Assembly (NCBI RefSeq): GCF_011065895.1
Contig: NZ_JAALCR010000033.1
Location: 1 to 56,382 of the forward strand
DNA: 56,382 bases
Direction of reading: 5' to 3'
Source of the DNA: Paludisphaera rhizosphaerae
Lineage (GTDB): Bacteria > Planctomycetota > Planctomycetia > Isosphaerales > Isosphaeraceae
How positions within the stretch are numbered: position 1 is the first letter of the stretch; every line of letters starts with the position of its first letter. A program made the translations under genes and the position numbers. The notes beneath the pieces were generated by a model. It worked only from the letters and a program-made list of their open reading frames with translations, ran no database searches and was not told the origin of the DNA. Below, in pieces: positions 1 to 8,124 of the stretch.

Positions 1-34
1 AAAATCGCTCTAATCGTCGCGCCCGCCGTAGACT

Positions 35-1720
35 CTACGAAACCGCTCCTAGCACATTAACAAGCGTTGATATCGACGGCGAGAAGAAGTAGCCGCCGCC
101 GGTTGGGATAACCCAGTCGGTCGGGACGCTTACCGTCTGGCTAGGCTGGTCTGCGGCACGCACCCGGAGGAAACGGGCCCCGCCCGCCGACCGGTCCTGG
201 CCGATGATCGGGTCGTGTCCCCCCTGGCCGTTCGGATGCTTGGTGTCGTTGGCCCAGGAGGTTTGGAGAAACGCGAACTGTTCTTCAATCGATGTCTGAT
301 AGCAAACGAAGATGAGTCCCCGGTCCACGGCCGCGAGTTCCGGGTGAGGCGACGGATCGTCCCTATCCAGATCTCCGGGATAAGCCGGTCCGTACGGGAT
401 GCCACGCCGCAGCACAAGTCGAGTGAGCGTGTCGACGAAGCTGCCTTGCTCGGTGATCGTGTCCCGGGGGTTCACTTTACGGATGTGCGCTGAGAATGGG
501 CAAATAACGCCCTTGTCGTCGAGCCGGGAGAGCGGGAAGGTATCGCCCGCGTATCCCAAGTCGGGCGACAGGACCAGTGGAGGAGGCGAATCCCTGACGA
601 ACTGGAAGTAGTTGTCTGCGTGCGGGTCGGCGGCGAGTGCGAGATTCTCGGTGGTCGGGGACCTCATGATCGGAGAGCCGCTCGGCCATCGGCCGACGCA
701 CATGGATGCGAATCGAGTCGCCGTCATCCCGCTGAACCCCGGCGTTCCAGCCAGAGTCGCTGCCGCCGCCCTCACGAACGCCCGGAAGGCCGGGACGTCC
801 TGCCGCAGTCGCCTTAGTACCAGGAACGAACCGTTTCGCGCCCAGGCGGGGCAGGCGTCCGCGAGGGCGAACGGGTCGGCGGGTGGATTGGTGGGGTCGG
901 GAACGAGCGCAGCTGGCGGCTTACGCGGATCGTCGATGCTCTGGCGACGGTATCCGAACACGAACTGGCCGGGCCAGATGAGCGGCCGGCCTGGAGCGGC
1001 GTATTCCGGCTGCCTGGGATCCGGCTGAGGTGATTGCTGGGGATCGATCAACCGAGGCGTGAGAGGCACGGGAGGGATTGTCTGGAGCAACCCCCGAATC
1101 CCTGGCTGTGACACGCCGTCGTTGAATCCGAAGTGCTCGTGACCGACCAGGGGGGACTCGAGCGTCTGCCCCGGTTGCTCCCAGAGGATCTCGATCGAGG
1201 ACGGCATTGTCGACTTCAACTCATCAAGGCGGCTGGCGAGTAGGTCTGGGCTATCACTGGCGACGATGATCAGCATATCGGCTTCGAGGCCGGGCCCGCC
1301 GACGACCCAGCGGTCTGGGTGCCCCTCGGCGGCTGCGTCGGTCGGATCCCCGAGGTCGCCGGATCGGGTTTGCAGCCCATCCTTGAAGTGCTGGTCGGCG
1401 AACTGCTCGACCTCCGCCGGGCTCGTCAAGGACCGCAGGGCAGCCGCCGAGAACGCCAAGTTCATCCACGTAGCAACCAGGCCCTTAGGCTCGAAGCCGA
1501 GCCTACGGCGCATCGACTTATAGAGCCCGTTGAAGTGGGCAACCTCCGCCAGAGTGCTGACCTGAGGAGCAAGCTGCCGGAGCCAGGGTCGGACTGACGC
1601 CACTCCGGGGGGGGTGGCAGGCAGTCGCAGAAATAGAAACGCCTGGAAGTCCTTGTTGAAGCCCCCCAGGATATTGCCCTGGATCTCCTCGGCCTCGAGC
1701 GTCTCTTCCTGAATGTCCAT
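35..1720 (-). CDS. DyP-type (dye-decolorizing) heme peroxidase
   Basis: The 561-residue protein belongs to the DyP peroxidase family, which uses heme and hydrogen peroxide to oxidise dyes, phenolics or other reductants. The family GXXDG motif is present as FGFNDG (residues 197-202) with the distal Asp at 201. The proximal heme-ligand region reads AHIRKVNPRD (His412), and a conserved Arg follows near 439 (RRGIPYGP). The N-terminus starts with EEIQGNILGG, typical of the family, and shows no signal peptide or Tat motif, so a cytoplasmic location is likely. The ATG at 1718-1720 is the start. A minus-strand gene ends 45 bp upstream and probably shares its transcript. Family assignment is firm; the physiological substrate is unknown. 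Confidence 0.93.
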   Translation of the reverse strand: MDIQEETLEAEEIQGNILGGFNKDFQAFLFLRLPATPPGVASVRPWLRQLAPQVSTLAEVAHFNGLYKSMRRRLGFEPKGLVATWMNLAFSAAALRSLTSPAEVEQFADQHFKDGLQTRSGDLGDPTDAAAEGHPDRWVVGGPGLEADMLIIVASDSPDLLASRLDELKSTMPSSIEILWEQPGQTLESPLVGHEHFGFNDGVSQPGIRGLLQTIPPVPLTPRLIDPQQSPQPDPRQPEYAAPGRPLIWPGQFVFGYRRQSIDDPRKPPAALVPDPTNPPADPFALADACPAWARNGSFLVLRRLRQDVPAFRAFVRAAAATLAGTPGFSGMTATRFASMCVGRWPSGSPIMRSPTTENLALAADPHADNYFQFVRDSPPPLVLSPDLGYAGDTFPLSRLDDKGVICPFSAHIRKVNPRDTITEQGSFVDTLTRLVLRRGIPYGPAYPGDLDRDDPSPHPELAAVDRGLIFVCYQTSIEEQFAFLQTSWANDTKHPNGQGGHDPIIGQDRSAGGARFLRVRAADQPSQTVSVPTDWVIPTGGGYFFSPSISTLVNVLGAVS

Positions 1721-1765
1721 GCCGTTAAGTTCCTGGATGAGGCCGAGGAGTTCGGTCGTCGACGA

Positions 1766-2932
1766 TCAGTCGTAGTCAGGCACCTTGGCTCCGCGAAGGA
1801 CTTTGCCCGTGTCGGCTTGTTCGACGGTGGGCGCGGCTGCCATCGCCGGCCCGAAGACGGCCGGGAACAGACCGCACTCGAACGAGGGGTTGGCGAATGT
1901 CCCTTCGCCAGAGACGAGGGCGTACAGGCCGACGCTGATCTGCTCGGCGATCTCGCCGACGTATTCGATGGTTCGGTTGCCGACGCGGATATCTCCCACA
2001 ACGAACCCCTCGGCGGGCGGCACCTCGTAGACCAAGTGCAGGCCCATGGCGGAATCGGTAGGCGAAGCCGCCGGCTTACCCCTGACCAGCCTCCAGTAAT
2101 TTCCCACAGGCGAGCCGTCTGGCTTCTTCCAGCCTCCCGCATTCTTCCAATTCGTCATGTACAGGGCGACCGGATTGCGTAGAGAGATGGCGGCCCCCTG
2201 ACGGGCCTTGTCGTTGACGATCGCGCCGATCTTCGGGTCGCTGGACCGCCCCGGCTCGCCATAGCCGGAGCAGCGGATCAGTTCGTTGCTCTCCGTGATC
2301 GGCGTGCCGTCGTCGCGCTTGCGAAGGATGCACGCCTGAGCGGCGATCTGCACCTCGGCGTACAGGTTGTTGTTCGGTTGGATCAAGTGCACAGCGCCGT
2401 GGGTCGTGTTCCACTTGTTTCGTGGACGATAAGCGCCACCTACGACCAGATCCGATAGGGCGACTTCGTCCTTGTGGGCAGGGTCGACCAGATCCTTATA
2501 GACCTCCAGCAGTCTGGCGGGATCCGTTGTCGCGAGGAAGGCGAAATACTGGGTCGTCTCACACGTGAAGCTCACCCGGGTGATCTTGCCCGCCGGGTCG
2601 CGGATGACGTGCCACTCGAGATACTCGTCTTCGAGCAGGCGGCCGTTGGGTGCTGTGTCGACGGCCTTCCACGCCTGGACGGCCGTAGGAAATTGAGAGC
2701 GGACCAACTTGGGGAATCCCGGCCAGTCGATGACGGGCTCCTCGAACGGCTCGGTGGTCTCCGTTTTGGTTGGGTCATAGAACTGGCTCGTCACGCCGTC
2801 GAAGCCTTGGTTGAAGGCGATACCTTCTTCGAAGTAGCTCGCGACTGCGTCATGCCAGGCGTCGAGCTGCGCCTGAGTCGTGAAGTCGTCGAGAAACGCA
2901 GGGGGCGCGAATCGGTCGTATTTCATGTTCAT
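1766..2932 (-). CDS. Hypothetical protein paired with DyP peroxidase
   Basis: I do not recognise this 388-residue protein. It is acidic to neutral, has no signal peptide or membrane segment, and is rich in aromatic residues (for example WKNAGGWKKPDG and SFTCETTQYFAFL). The ATG at 2930-2932 is preferred, because the open frame upstream of it reads as Arg/Ser-rich sequence unlike a protein. A second ATG lies two codons in; no clear Shine-Dalgarno is seen for either. It lies 45 bp upstream of the DyP gene on the same strand, so the two are probably co-transcribed and may act together, for example as substrate-binding partner or regulator; that role is inference only. Confidence 0.8.
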   Translation of the reverse strand: MNMKYDRFAPPAFLDDFTTQAQLDAWHDAVASYFEEGIAFNQGFDGVTSQFYDPTKTETTEPFEEPVIDWPGFPKLVRSQFPTAVQAWKAVDTAPNGRLLEDEYLEWHVIRDPAGKITRVSFTCETTQYFAFLATTDPARLLEVYKDLVDPAHKDEVALSDLVVGGAYRPRNKWNTTHGAVHLIQPNNNLYAEVQIAAQACILRKRDDGTPITESNELIRCSGYGEPGRSSDPKIGAIVNDKARQGAAISLRNPVALYMTNWKNAGGWKKPDGSPVGNYWRLVRGKPAASPTDSAMGLHLVYEVPPAEGFVVGDIRVGNRTIEYVGEIAEQISVGLYALVSGEGTFANPSFECGLFPAVFGPAMAAAPTVEQADTGKVLRGAKVPDYD

Positions 2933-4087
2933 GCTCGTTGGTCGTGGGGAGGTGAATACCCCGGCGCGGCAGACCTTTCGGCGAGAACGCGGCCGGAGGG
3001 ACACGGTAATCAATGCGTGCCGACGCGTGACGGACCCGAAGCAGGCTCGGCGGTTTGACGGAATCAGGGCGACGACGTCTTCTCGGAGCCACGCCTCGCC
3101 CTCCAGAGATCTCGATGAACTCGAAGCCATGATGTCAGGCCATCTCGCCGAGTCAGACGGAGCCCTGGAGCGATCGCTGATGCGTGCCAGTCGATCGTTC
3201 ATCAGAGGTGTGACGAACTATCAATTGCTGCGACTACCTAGATCATCGAGTCGACCGGGCTTACGGCGTGGGCGATACCCTGAAGACAGATCGCTGCGAG
3301 CCACACTAGAGCCTCCTCGCGGCCGCTCACGCGTTTCGATTAGAGAGAGGGGGCGCGGCCTCTCGCGTCTTAGGATCAACTGATTTGCAGAAGCTGGAGC
3401 TGACCATGTCGCACGATCGATAGGATGTGAATAAATAGATAACGATGATAAAAACGTGTTGATTTGATGGTTTGTATTTTGTGCCTTTTGGCAAATCGCT
3501 CGCCCGAATCAAAGTTGGCCGTCCTTGCCTCGGCCGACGTGATCGAACTCTTGTCGGCTTTGTGCGAAATCGGAGTGTATTTAGACACGTTCGTGGGCGA
3601 AACATCAAGATAAAAACTTGATAATGCGGCGAGGTTGGTTTTAGATTTCTATTCGAGTCCTCGCGGCTATCAACACTCGGTACCCCCCAAAAAACGAGAA
3701 CATCCGGATCTCTGAACTAATCGCTTATCTGGCGCGAACCGCGCGAACGAAGCAGTTCAGTAATGGGAATCATGATGATTTCTTCCGAACGCCTTCACGC
3801 GGCCTTGCGGCCTGCTGTCGAATCCACTGGCCTCCTGTTGATGACGGTTGTGTCGGAATTCGTCAAATCGGGTCGGATCCTGCTGGATCTCCAGAGGTCC
3901 AAAGGCCTGGCGGGAAACGACGGACGTGATTCCGCGGCAATCCATTCTCCATACTTCTGACGGCTGCGAATTCCTGGAGCCGAGATCGGCGGGCCCTGGG
4001 ACCTCGAGGCGTCGAGAGTAAGCTAGAGATTCAATAGGAGGGGCGTTCGCGCTCCGGCTCTTCGATCCTCTCTCGGAGGCTGTTTCG
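2933..4087. other. Intergenic region between divergent genes
   Basis: This 1.15-kb stretch separates the minus-strand hypothetical gene from the plus-strand glycoside hydrolase. I find no convincing gene. The 3420-3660 section is clearly richer in A and T than the surroundings, as expected for promoters or old foreign DNA. A 65-codon plus-strand frame (3763-3960) exists but lacks a ribosome binding site and recognisable sequence. An AGGAGGGG stretch lies about 45 nt upstream of the hydrolase start, too far to act as its ribosome binding site. Confidence 0.5.
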
Positions 4088-6820
4088 ATGAACGCGACGC
4101 GTCTGACCGTCGGTGTCGGTCTACTTGGGCTGAGCTGGCTGTTCCTGAGGGCGGACGTCCACGGGCAGACGATCTGGGTGGAAGCGGAGAAGCCCGAACG
4201 GGCGACGGTGAGCCGGCATCCCTGGTGGTATGACCAGGTCAAGAAGGACCAACTTTCGGGAGGGGATTGGATCTCGAACTGGTCGGATGACAAGGACGGG
4301 GAGCTGGAGTATTCCATCCAGGTTCCGGCGGCGGGTCGGTATGCGTTCTGGGTCCGGGCCAACCCGGTGCAGGCGAAGCTGTCGTATCGGGTCGATAAGG
4401 GGGCCTGGACGCCGATCGACCTGGCGACGGACGTGCTCGACTCGGTGAACGTGGCGGGTGACGGCAAGCCGGATCTGAGGTTCATCGGCTGGAAGAAGGC
4501 CGGCGAACTGGATCTGAAGAAGGGCGTCGTCTCAATCGCCTTCAAGATGAGCAGCGAGAACCACCACCACGGCGCGATGGACGCCTTCGTCCTGACGACC
4601 GAGCCATTCTCGCCCAACGGGACGGCCCGGCCGGGCAAGGTCGCGGCTCCCACGGTCGAGCCCGGGATGTGGCCGTTTCTCCCCGAGCGCGACACGTTCC
4701 GAGCCGACGCCGTGCTCGACCTCCGAGGGCTGAATGAGAAGGTCGCCGGCGAGAGCGGCTTCGTGAAGCTGGCCCCAGACGGCGAGTCGTTCGTCCTGGG
4801 CGACGGCAAGCCCGTGCGGTTCTGGGCCGTGACCACGTACGTTCAGCGCGATCGGTCGGCCGAGGATCTGGCTCACCACGCTCGCTTCCTCGCCAAGCGG
4901 GGCGTGAACATGGTTCGGCTCCACGGGGCCCTTGAACCCAAGGCGAAGGACGCCAAGCTCACCGACGCCGATCCGAAGACGATCGAAGAGGCCTGGAAGC
5001 TTGTGGCGGCGATGAAGAAGGAGGGGATTTATACGACCCTCAGCCCCTACTGGGCCTCAGCCCTCAAGCACATCCCGACGAGTTGGGGGATCGAAGGCTG
5101 GCCGGAGAACCAAGGCGCCGAGGGCTTGCTGTTCTTCAACCCAAGGTTTCAGGAGGGCTATCGCGCCTGGCTCAAGGCCTTGCTGACGCCCCCCAACCCC
5201 TACACGGGGATCCCGCTCGCCAAGGACCCCGCGCTGGCGATCATCCAGCTTCAGAACGAAGACAGCATGCTGTTCTGGACCATGCAGAGCGTGAAGGGGA
5301 GGCAGCTTCAGGTCCTCGGCGAGCAGTTTGGCCAGTGGCTGGCGAAGAAGTACGGCTCGATTGCGGCGGCGTCCAAGGCCTGGGGAGGCGACTCGATGAA
5401 GGAGGACGACTTCGCCCGCGGGGTCGTCGGCATCCACATCGTCTGGGAGTGGACCCAGCCGCGTCAGGGGGGCAAGAAGAAGCGGCTCGACGATCAGCTT
5501 CAGTTCTTCGCCGAGACGATGCACAAGTTCAACGAGGAGACCGCGAAATACCTCCGCGAGGAACTTGGCTGCAATCAGCTCGTCAACGCCGGCAACTGGA
5601 AGACGGCCGACACGACCCTGCTCAACGACGTCGAGCGCTGGAGTTACACGGCCAACGAGGTCATCGCCGTCAACAACTACTACAGCCCCGTCCACATCGG
5701 CCCCGATCGCGGCTGGCGGATCGACAAGGGGGACCGCTTCGTGGACGTTTCCGCGCTCGTCGATCCCCGCGCTCTGCCGCTGAACATCAAGCAGGTCGCC
5801 GGCCATCCGATGATGGTCACGGAGAGCCACTGGGTGCCGCCGCTGGGGTATCAGTCGGAGGGGCCGTTCCTCGTGGCGGCGATGCAGTCGCTGACCGGGG
5901 TGGACGCCTTCTACTGGTTCGGAACCAGCGAGACGGAATGGTCGAACACCGATCGCGCAGAGTGGGACGCGGCCTCGCGGCAGAAATGGGCGATCGCCAC
6001 GCCGATGGTCCTGGGCCAGTTCCCAGCCTCCGCCCTGATCTACCGTCGGGGCTACCTCAAACAGGGTGAGCCGGTGGTGGTCGAGCATCGCTCGCCCGCG
6101 CAGCTCTGGGGACGAGCCGTCCCGCTGATCTCCGAGGATCCGAGCTACGATCCCAACCGCGACAAGGGGGACGCCGCGCGGCGGTCGTCGGTCGCGGGCT
6201 CGGTCGACCCGCTCGCGTTCCTCGCCGGGCCGGTGAAGGTCGTCTATGACTCGGACCCCTCGAAAACGAAGGCGGCCGACCTTGGGAAGCTGATCGACCA
6301 CGACAGGAGAGTCGTGCGGTCAACGAGCGGCGAGATCGCCTGGGCCTACGGCAAGGGGGTCTGCAAGATCGACGCTCCCCAGGCGCAGGGGGCCTCCGGA
6401 TTCCTGAAGTCGGTCTCGCCGATCAAATTCCAGGACGTGACGATCGAATCGAGCGACGAATACGCGACGATCGTTCTGGCGTCGCTGGACGGTCTGCCGA
6501 TCAAGGAGAGTCGGCGAGTTCTCGTCCAGGTAGGGACGCTTGCCAGGCCGACCGGCTGGGCTGACCGCGCGGCGACGTTCCTGGCGGACGACGGCAAGCG
6601 GTTGATCCAGGGGAAGGAGATCGTCTCCACGGGCAAGATGCCCTGGGCGATCAAGGACGCCGACGCCACGCTGCGGATCGCCAACCCCGCGCTGGCGGCC
6701 GCGACCCAACTCGACGTCAACGGGAACCGGGGCCCGGCGCTCCCGACGGAAGCCTCCGGCGGGACCTTCACGCTCAAGTTGCCGAAGGACGCGTTCTATA
6801 TCGTCGTCGAAGCGCGGTGA
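4088..6820 (+). CDS. Exported clan-A-like glycoside hydrolase
   Basis: The 910-residue protein begins with a signal peptide (residues 1-27, hydrophobic core LTVGVGLLGLSWLFL, then DVHGQ). A beta-rich N-terminal module (about 28-175) with many Trp residues resembles a carbohydrate-binding domain. A TIM-barrel-like catalytic region follows (about 200-660). Two carboxylates fit retaining clan-A hydrolases: an Asn-Glu pair in QLQNED (Glu391, acid/base candidate) and MVTESHW (Glu579, nucleophile candidate). The C-terminal part is probably a beta-sandwich. It likely cleaves a polysaccharide outside the cytoplasm. The exact GH family (GH5-, GH42- or GH39-like) cannot be set by eye. It stands alone, with 103 bp before the next gene. 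Confidence 0.8.
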   Translation: MNATRLTVGVGLLGLSWLFLRADVHGQTIWVEAEKPERATVSRHPWWYDQVKKDQLSGGDWISNWSDDKDGELEYSIQVPAAGRYAFWVRANPVQAKLSYRVDKGAWTPIDLATDVLDSVNVAGDGKPDLRFIGWKKAGELDLKKGVVSIAFKMSSENHHHGAMDAFVLTTEPFSPNGTARPGKVAAPTVEPGMWPFLPERDTFRADAVLDLRGLNEKVAGESGFVKLAPDGESFVLGDGKPVRFWAVTTYVQRDRSAEDLAHHARFLAKRGVNMVRLHGALEPKAKDAKLTDADPKTIEEAWKLVAAMKKEGIYTTLSPYWASALKHIPTSWGIEGWPENQGAEGLLFFNPRFQEGYRAWLKALLTPPNPYTGIPLAKDPALAIIQLQNEDSMLFWTMQSVKGRQLQVLGEQFGQWLAKKYGSIAAASKAWGGDSMKEDDFARGVVGIHIVWEWTQPRQGGKKKRLDDQLQFFAETMHKFNEETAKYLREELGCNQLVNAGNWKTADTTLLNDVERWSYTANEVIAVNNYYSPVHIGPDRGWRIDKGDRFVDVSALVDPRALPLNIKQVAGHPMMVTESHWVPPLGYQSEGPFLVAAMQSLTGVDAFYWFGTSETEWSNTDRAEWDAASRQKWAIATPMVLGQFPASALIYRRGYLKQGEPVVVEHRSPAQLWGRAVPLISEDPSYDPNRDKGDAARRSSVAGSVDPLAFLAGPVKVVYDSDPSKTKAADLGKLIDHDRRVVRSTSGEIAWAYGKGVCKIDAPQAQGASGFLKSVSPIKFQDVTIESSDEYATIVLASLDGLPIKESRRVLVQVGTLARPTGWADRAATFLADDGKRLIQGKEIVSTGKMPWAIKDADATLRIANPALAAATQLDVNGNRGPALPTEASGGTFTLKLPKDAFYIVVEAR

Positions 6821-6923
6821 GGAATCGGTTCGGCTTTGCGAGGGGATGAGCCTTGAAATCGATGCCGATTCGGGCGACGCTGGTTGCCTCGTCGTCATGA
6901 ATTCCGAGGGCGGAAGCACGTCC

Positions 6924-8102
6924 ATGCTCAAGCAGATCTTGAAGTGGGCCGCGATCGCGGCGGTCGCGGCCGCCGCGTTGCTCGCGGGATTGGTGTATTA
7001 CGACTCGGTCCAGCGGGCGAAGCTGCCCCCCGGCATTGTGTCCGGCAATGGGCGGATCGAATCGGTCCAGGTGGACGTCGCCGCCAAGTATCCGGGGCGA
7101 GTGATCCGGATCTTCGTCCACGAGGGGGATCTCGTCCGTCCTGGTCAGGTACTCGCGCAGATCGACACCTCGGAGCTGGACGCCCAACTCGCCAGCGGCA
7201 AGGCCAAGATCGCCGAGGGGAACGAGACCGAGGCCAAGATCAAGGCCGACGTCGTCACTCGCGAGGCGGCCGTCCGCTACCAGGACCAGCAGTACATCCG
7301 CGATCGCGAGCTGTTCAGCCGCCGCTTCATCTCGCGCGAGGAGATGGAGCAGACGCAGACGAAGCTCGACATGGCCAGGGCTCAGCTCGACTCGATCAAG
7401 GCCCAACTCCTCGCCAATACGCGGTCGATCGAGGCCGCGACGGCCGACGTCCAGAACACCCAGGCCAAGATCGTCGACTCGACGCTGGTCTCGCCGGTGA
7501 CGGGCCGCGTCCTCTACCGGCTGGCCGAGGAACGCGAGGTTCTCGGCGCCGGCGGCAAGGTGCTGACGCTCGTCAATCTGGACGACGTCTACATGGAGAT
7601 CTACCTCCCCTCGCAGGAGGCCGCCCGAATCGACATCGGCGCCGAGGCCCGGATCCAGCTCGACGTGATGAAGGACTTCGCCGCGCCGGCGAAGGTCACG
7701 TTCATCTCGCCCGAGGCCCAGTTCACGCCCAAGCAGGTTGAGACCCGCTCCGAACGTGACAAGCTGATGTTTCGGGTCAAACTCAAGGTCCCCGATGAGA
7801 TCCTGATTCCCCGAATCGAGCGGATCAAGACCGGAGTGCGGGGCGTGGGCTATGTGAGGATCGACCCGAATACACCCTGGCCGGCGAACCTCGAAGTCCG
7901 CCTTCCGCCTCTGACCCCGACGCCGACGTCGGCGAAGCCGGCTGAGAAGGCCGCGGAACCGGCGAAGCCCCACGATGACGCCAAGAAGGACGAGGCCGCC
8001 AAGCCCGCCCCGGCCGAGGCGCCCAAGGGCGAGCCCGTGTCGACGCCCAAGGTCGAAACACCCCCAGCGCAGCCGGCGGCGGCCGCGAAACCGTCGAACT
8101 GA
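6924..8102 (+). CDS. HlyD-family membrane fusion adaptor (YhiI-like)
   Basis: This is the periplasmic adaptor of the exporter encoded with the next two genes. It has an N-terminal membrane anchor (residues 1-25, LKQILKWAAIAAVAAAALLAG), a lipoyl/barrel-sandwich half (YPGRVIRIFVHEGDLVRPGQ), a long alpha-hairpin (about residues 80-180) and the returning half (SPVTGRVLYRLAEEREVL). The tail after residue 330 is a Pro/Ala/Lys-rich linker, unusual in length. I chose ATG 6924 because GGAAG lies about 8 nt upstream and the anchor starts immediately; in-frame starts at 6897 and 6846 would add 9 or 26 residues. The neighbours match E. coli yhiI-rbbA-yhhJ order, and 22 bp separates it from the next gene. 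Confidence 0.9.
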   Translation: MLKQILKWAAIAAVAAAALLAGLVYYDSVQRAKLPPGIVSGNGRIESVQVDVAAKYPGRVIRIFVHEGDLVRPGQVLAQIDTSELDAQLASGKAKIAEGNETEAKIKADVVTREAAVRYQDQQYIRDRELFSRRFISREEMEQTQTKLDMARAQLDSIKAQLLANTRSIEAATADVQNTQAKIVDSTLVSPVTGRVLYRLAEEREVLGAGGKVLTLVNLDDVYMEIYLPSQEAARIDIGAEARIQLDVMKDFAAPAKVTFISPEAQFTPKQVETRSERDKLMFRVKLKVPDEILIPRIERIKTGVRGVGYVRIDPNTPWPANLEVRLPPLTPTPTSAKPAEKAAEPAKPHDDAKKDEAAKPAPAEAPKGEPVSTPKVETPPAQPAAAAKPSN

Positions 8103-8124
8103 GGCCCGGAGCAGGGGGCGGAGC

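Noticed and set aside
3763-3960. A 65-codon plus-strand frame in the first intergenic region
   Set aside because: No ribosome binding site and no protein-like pattern.
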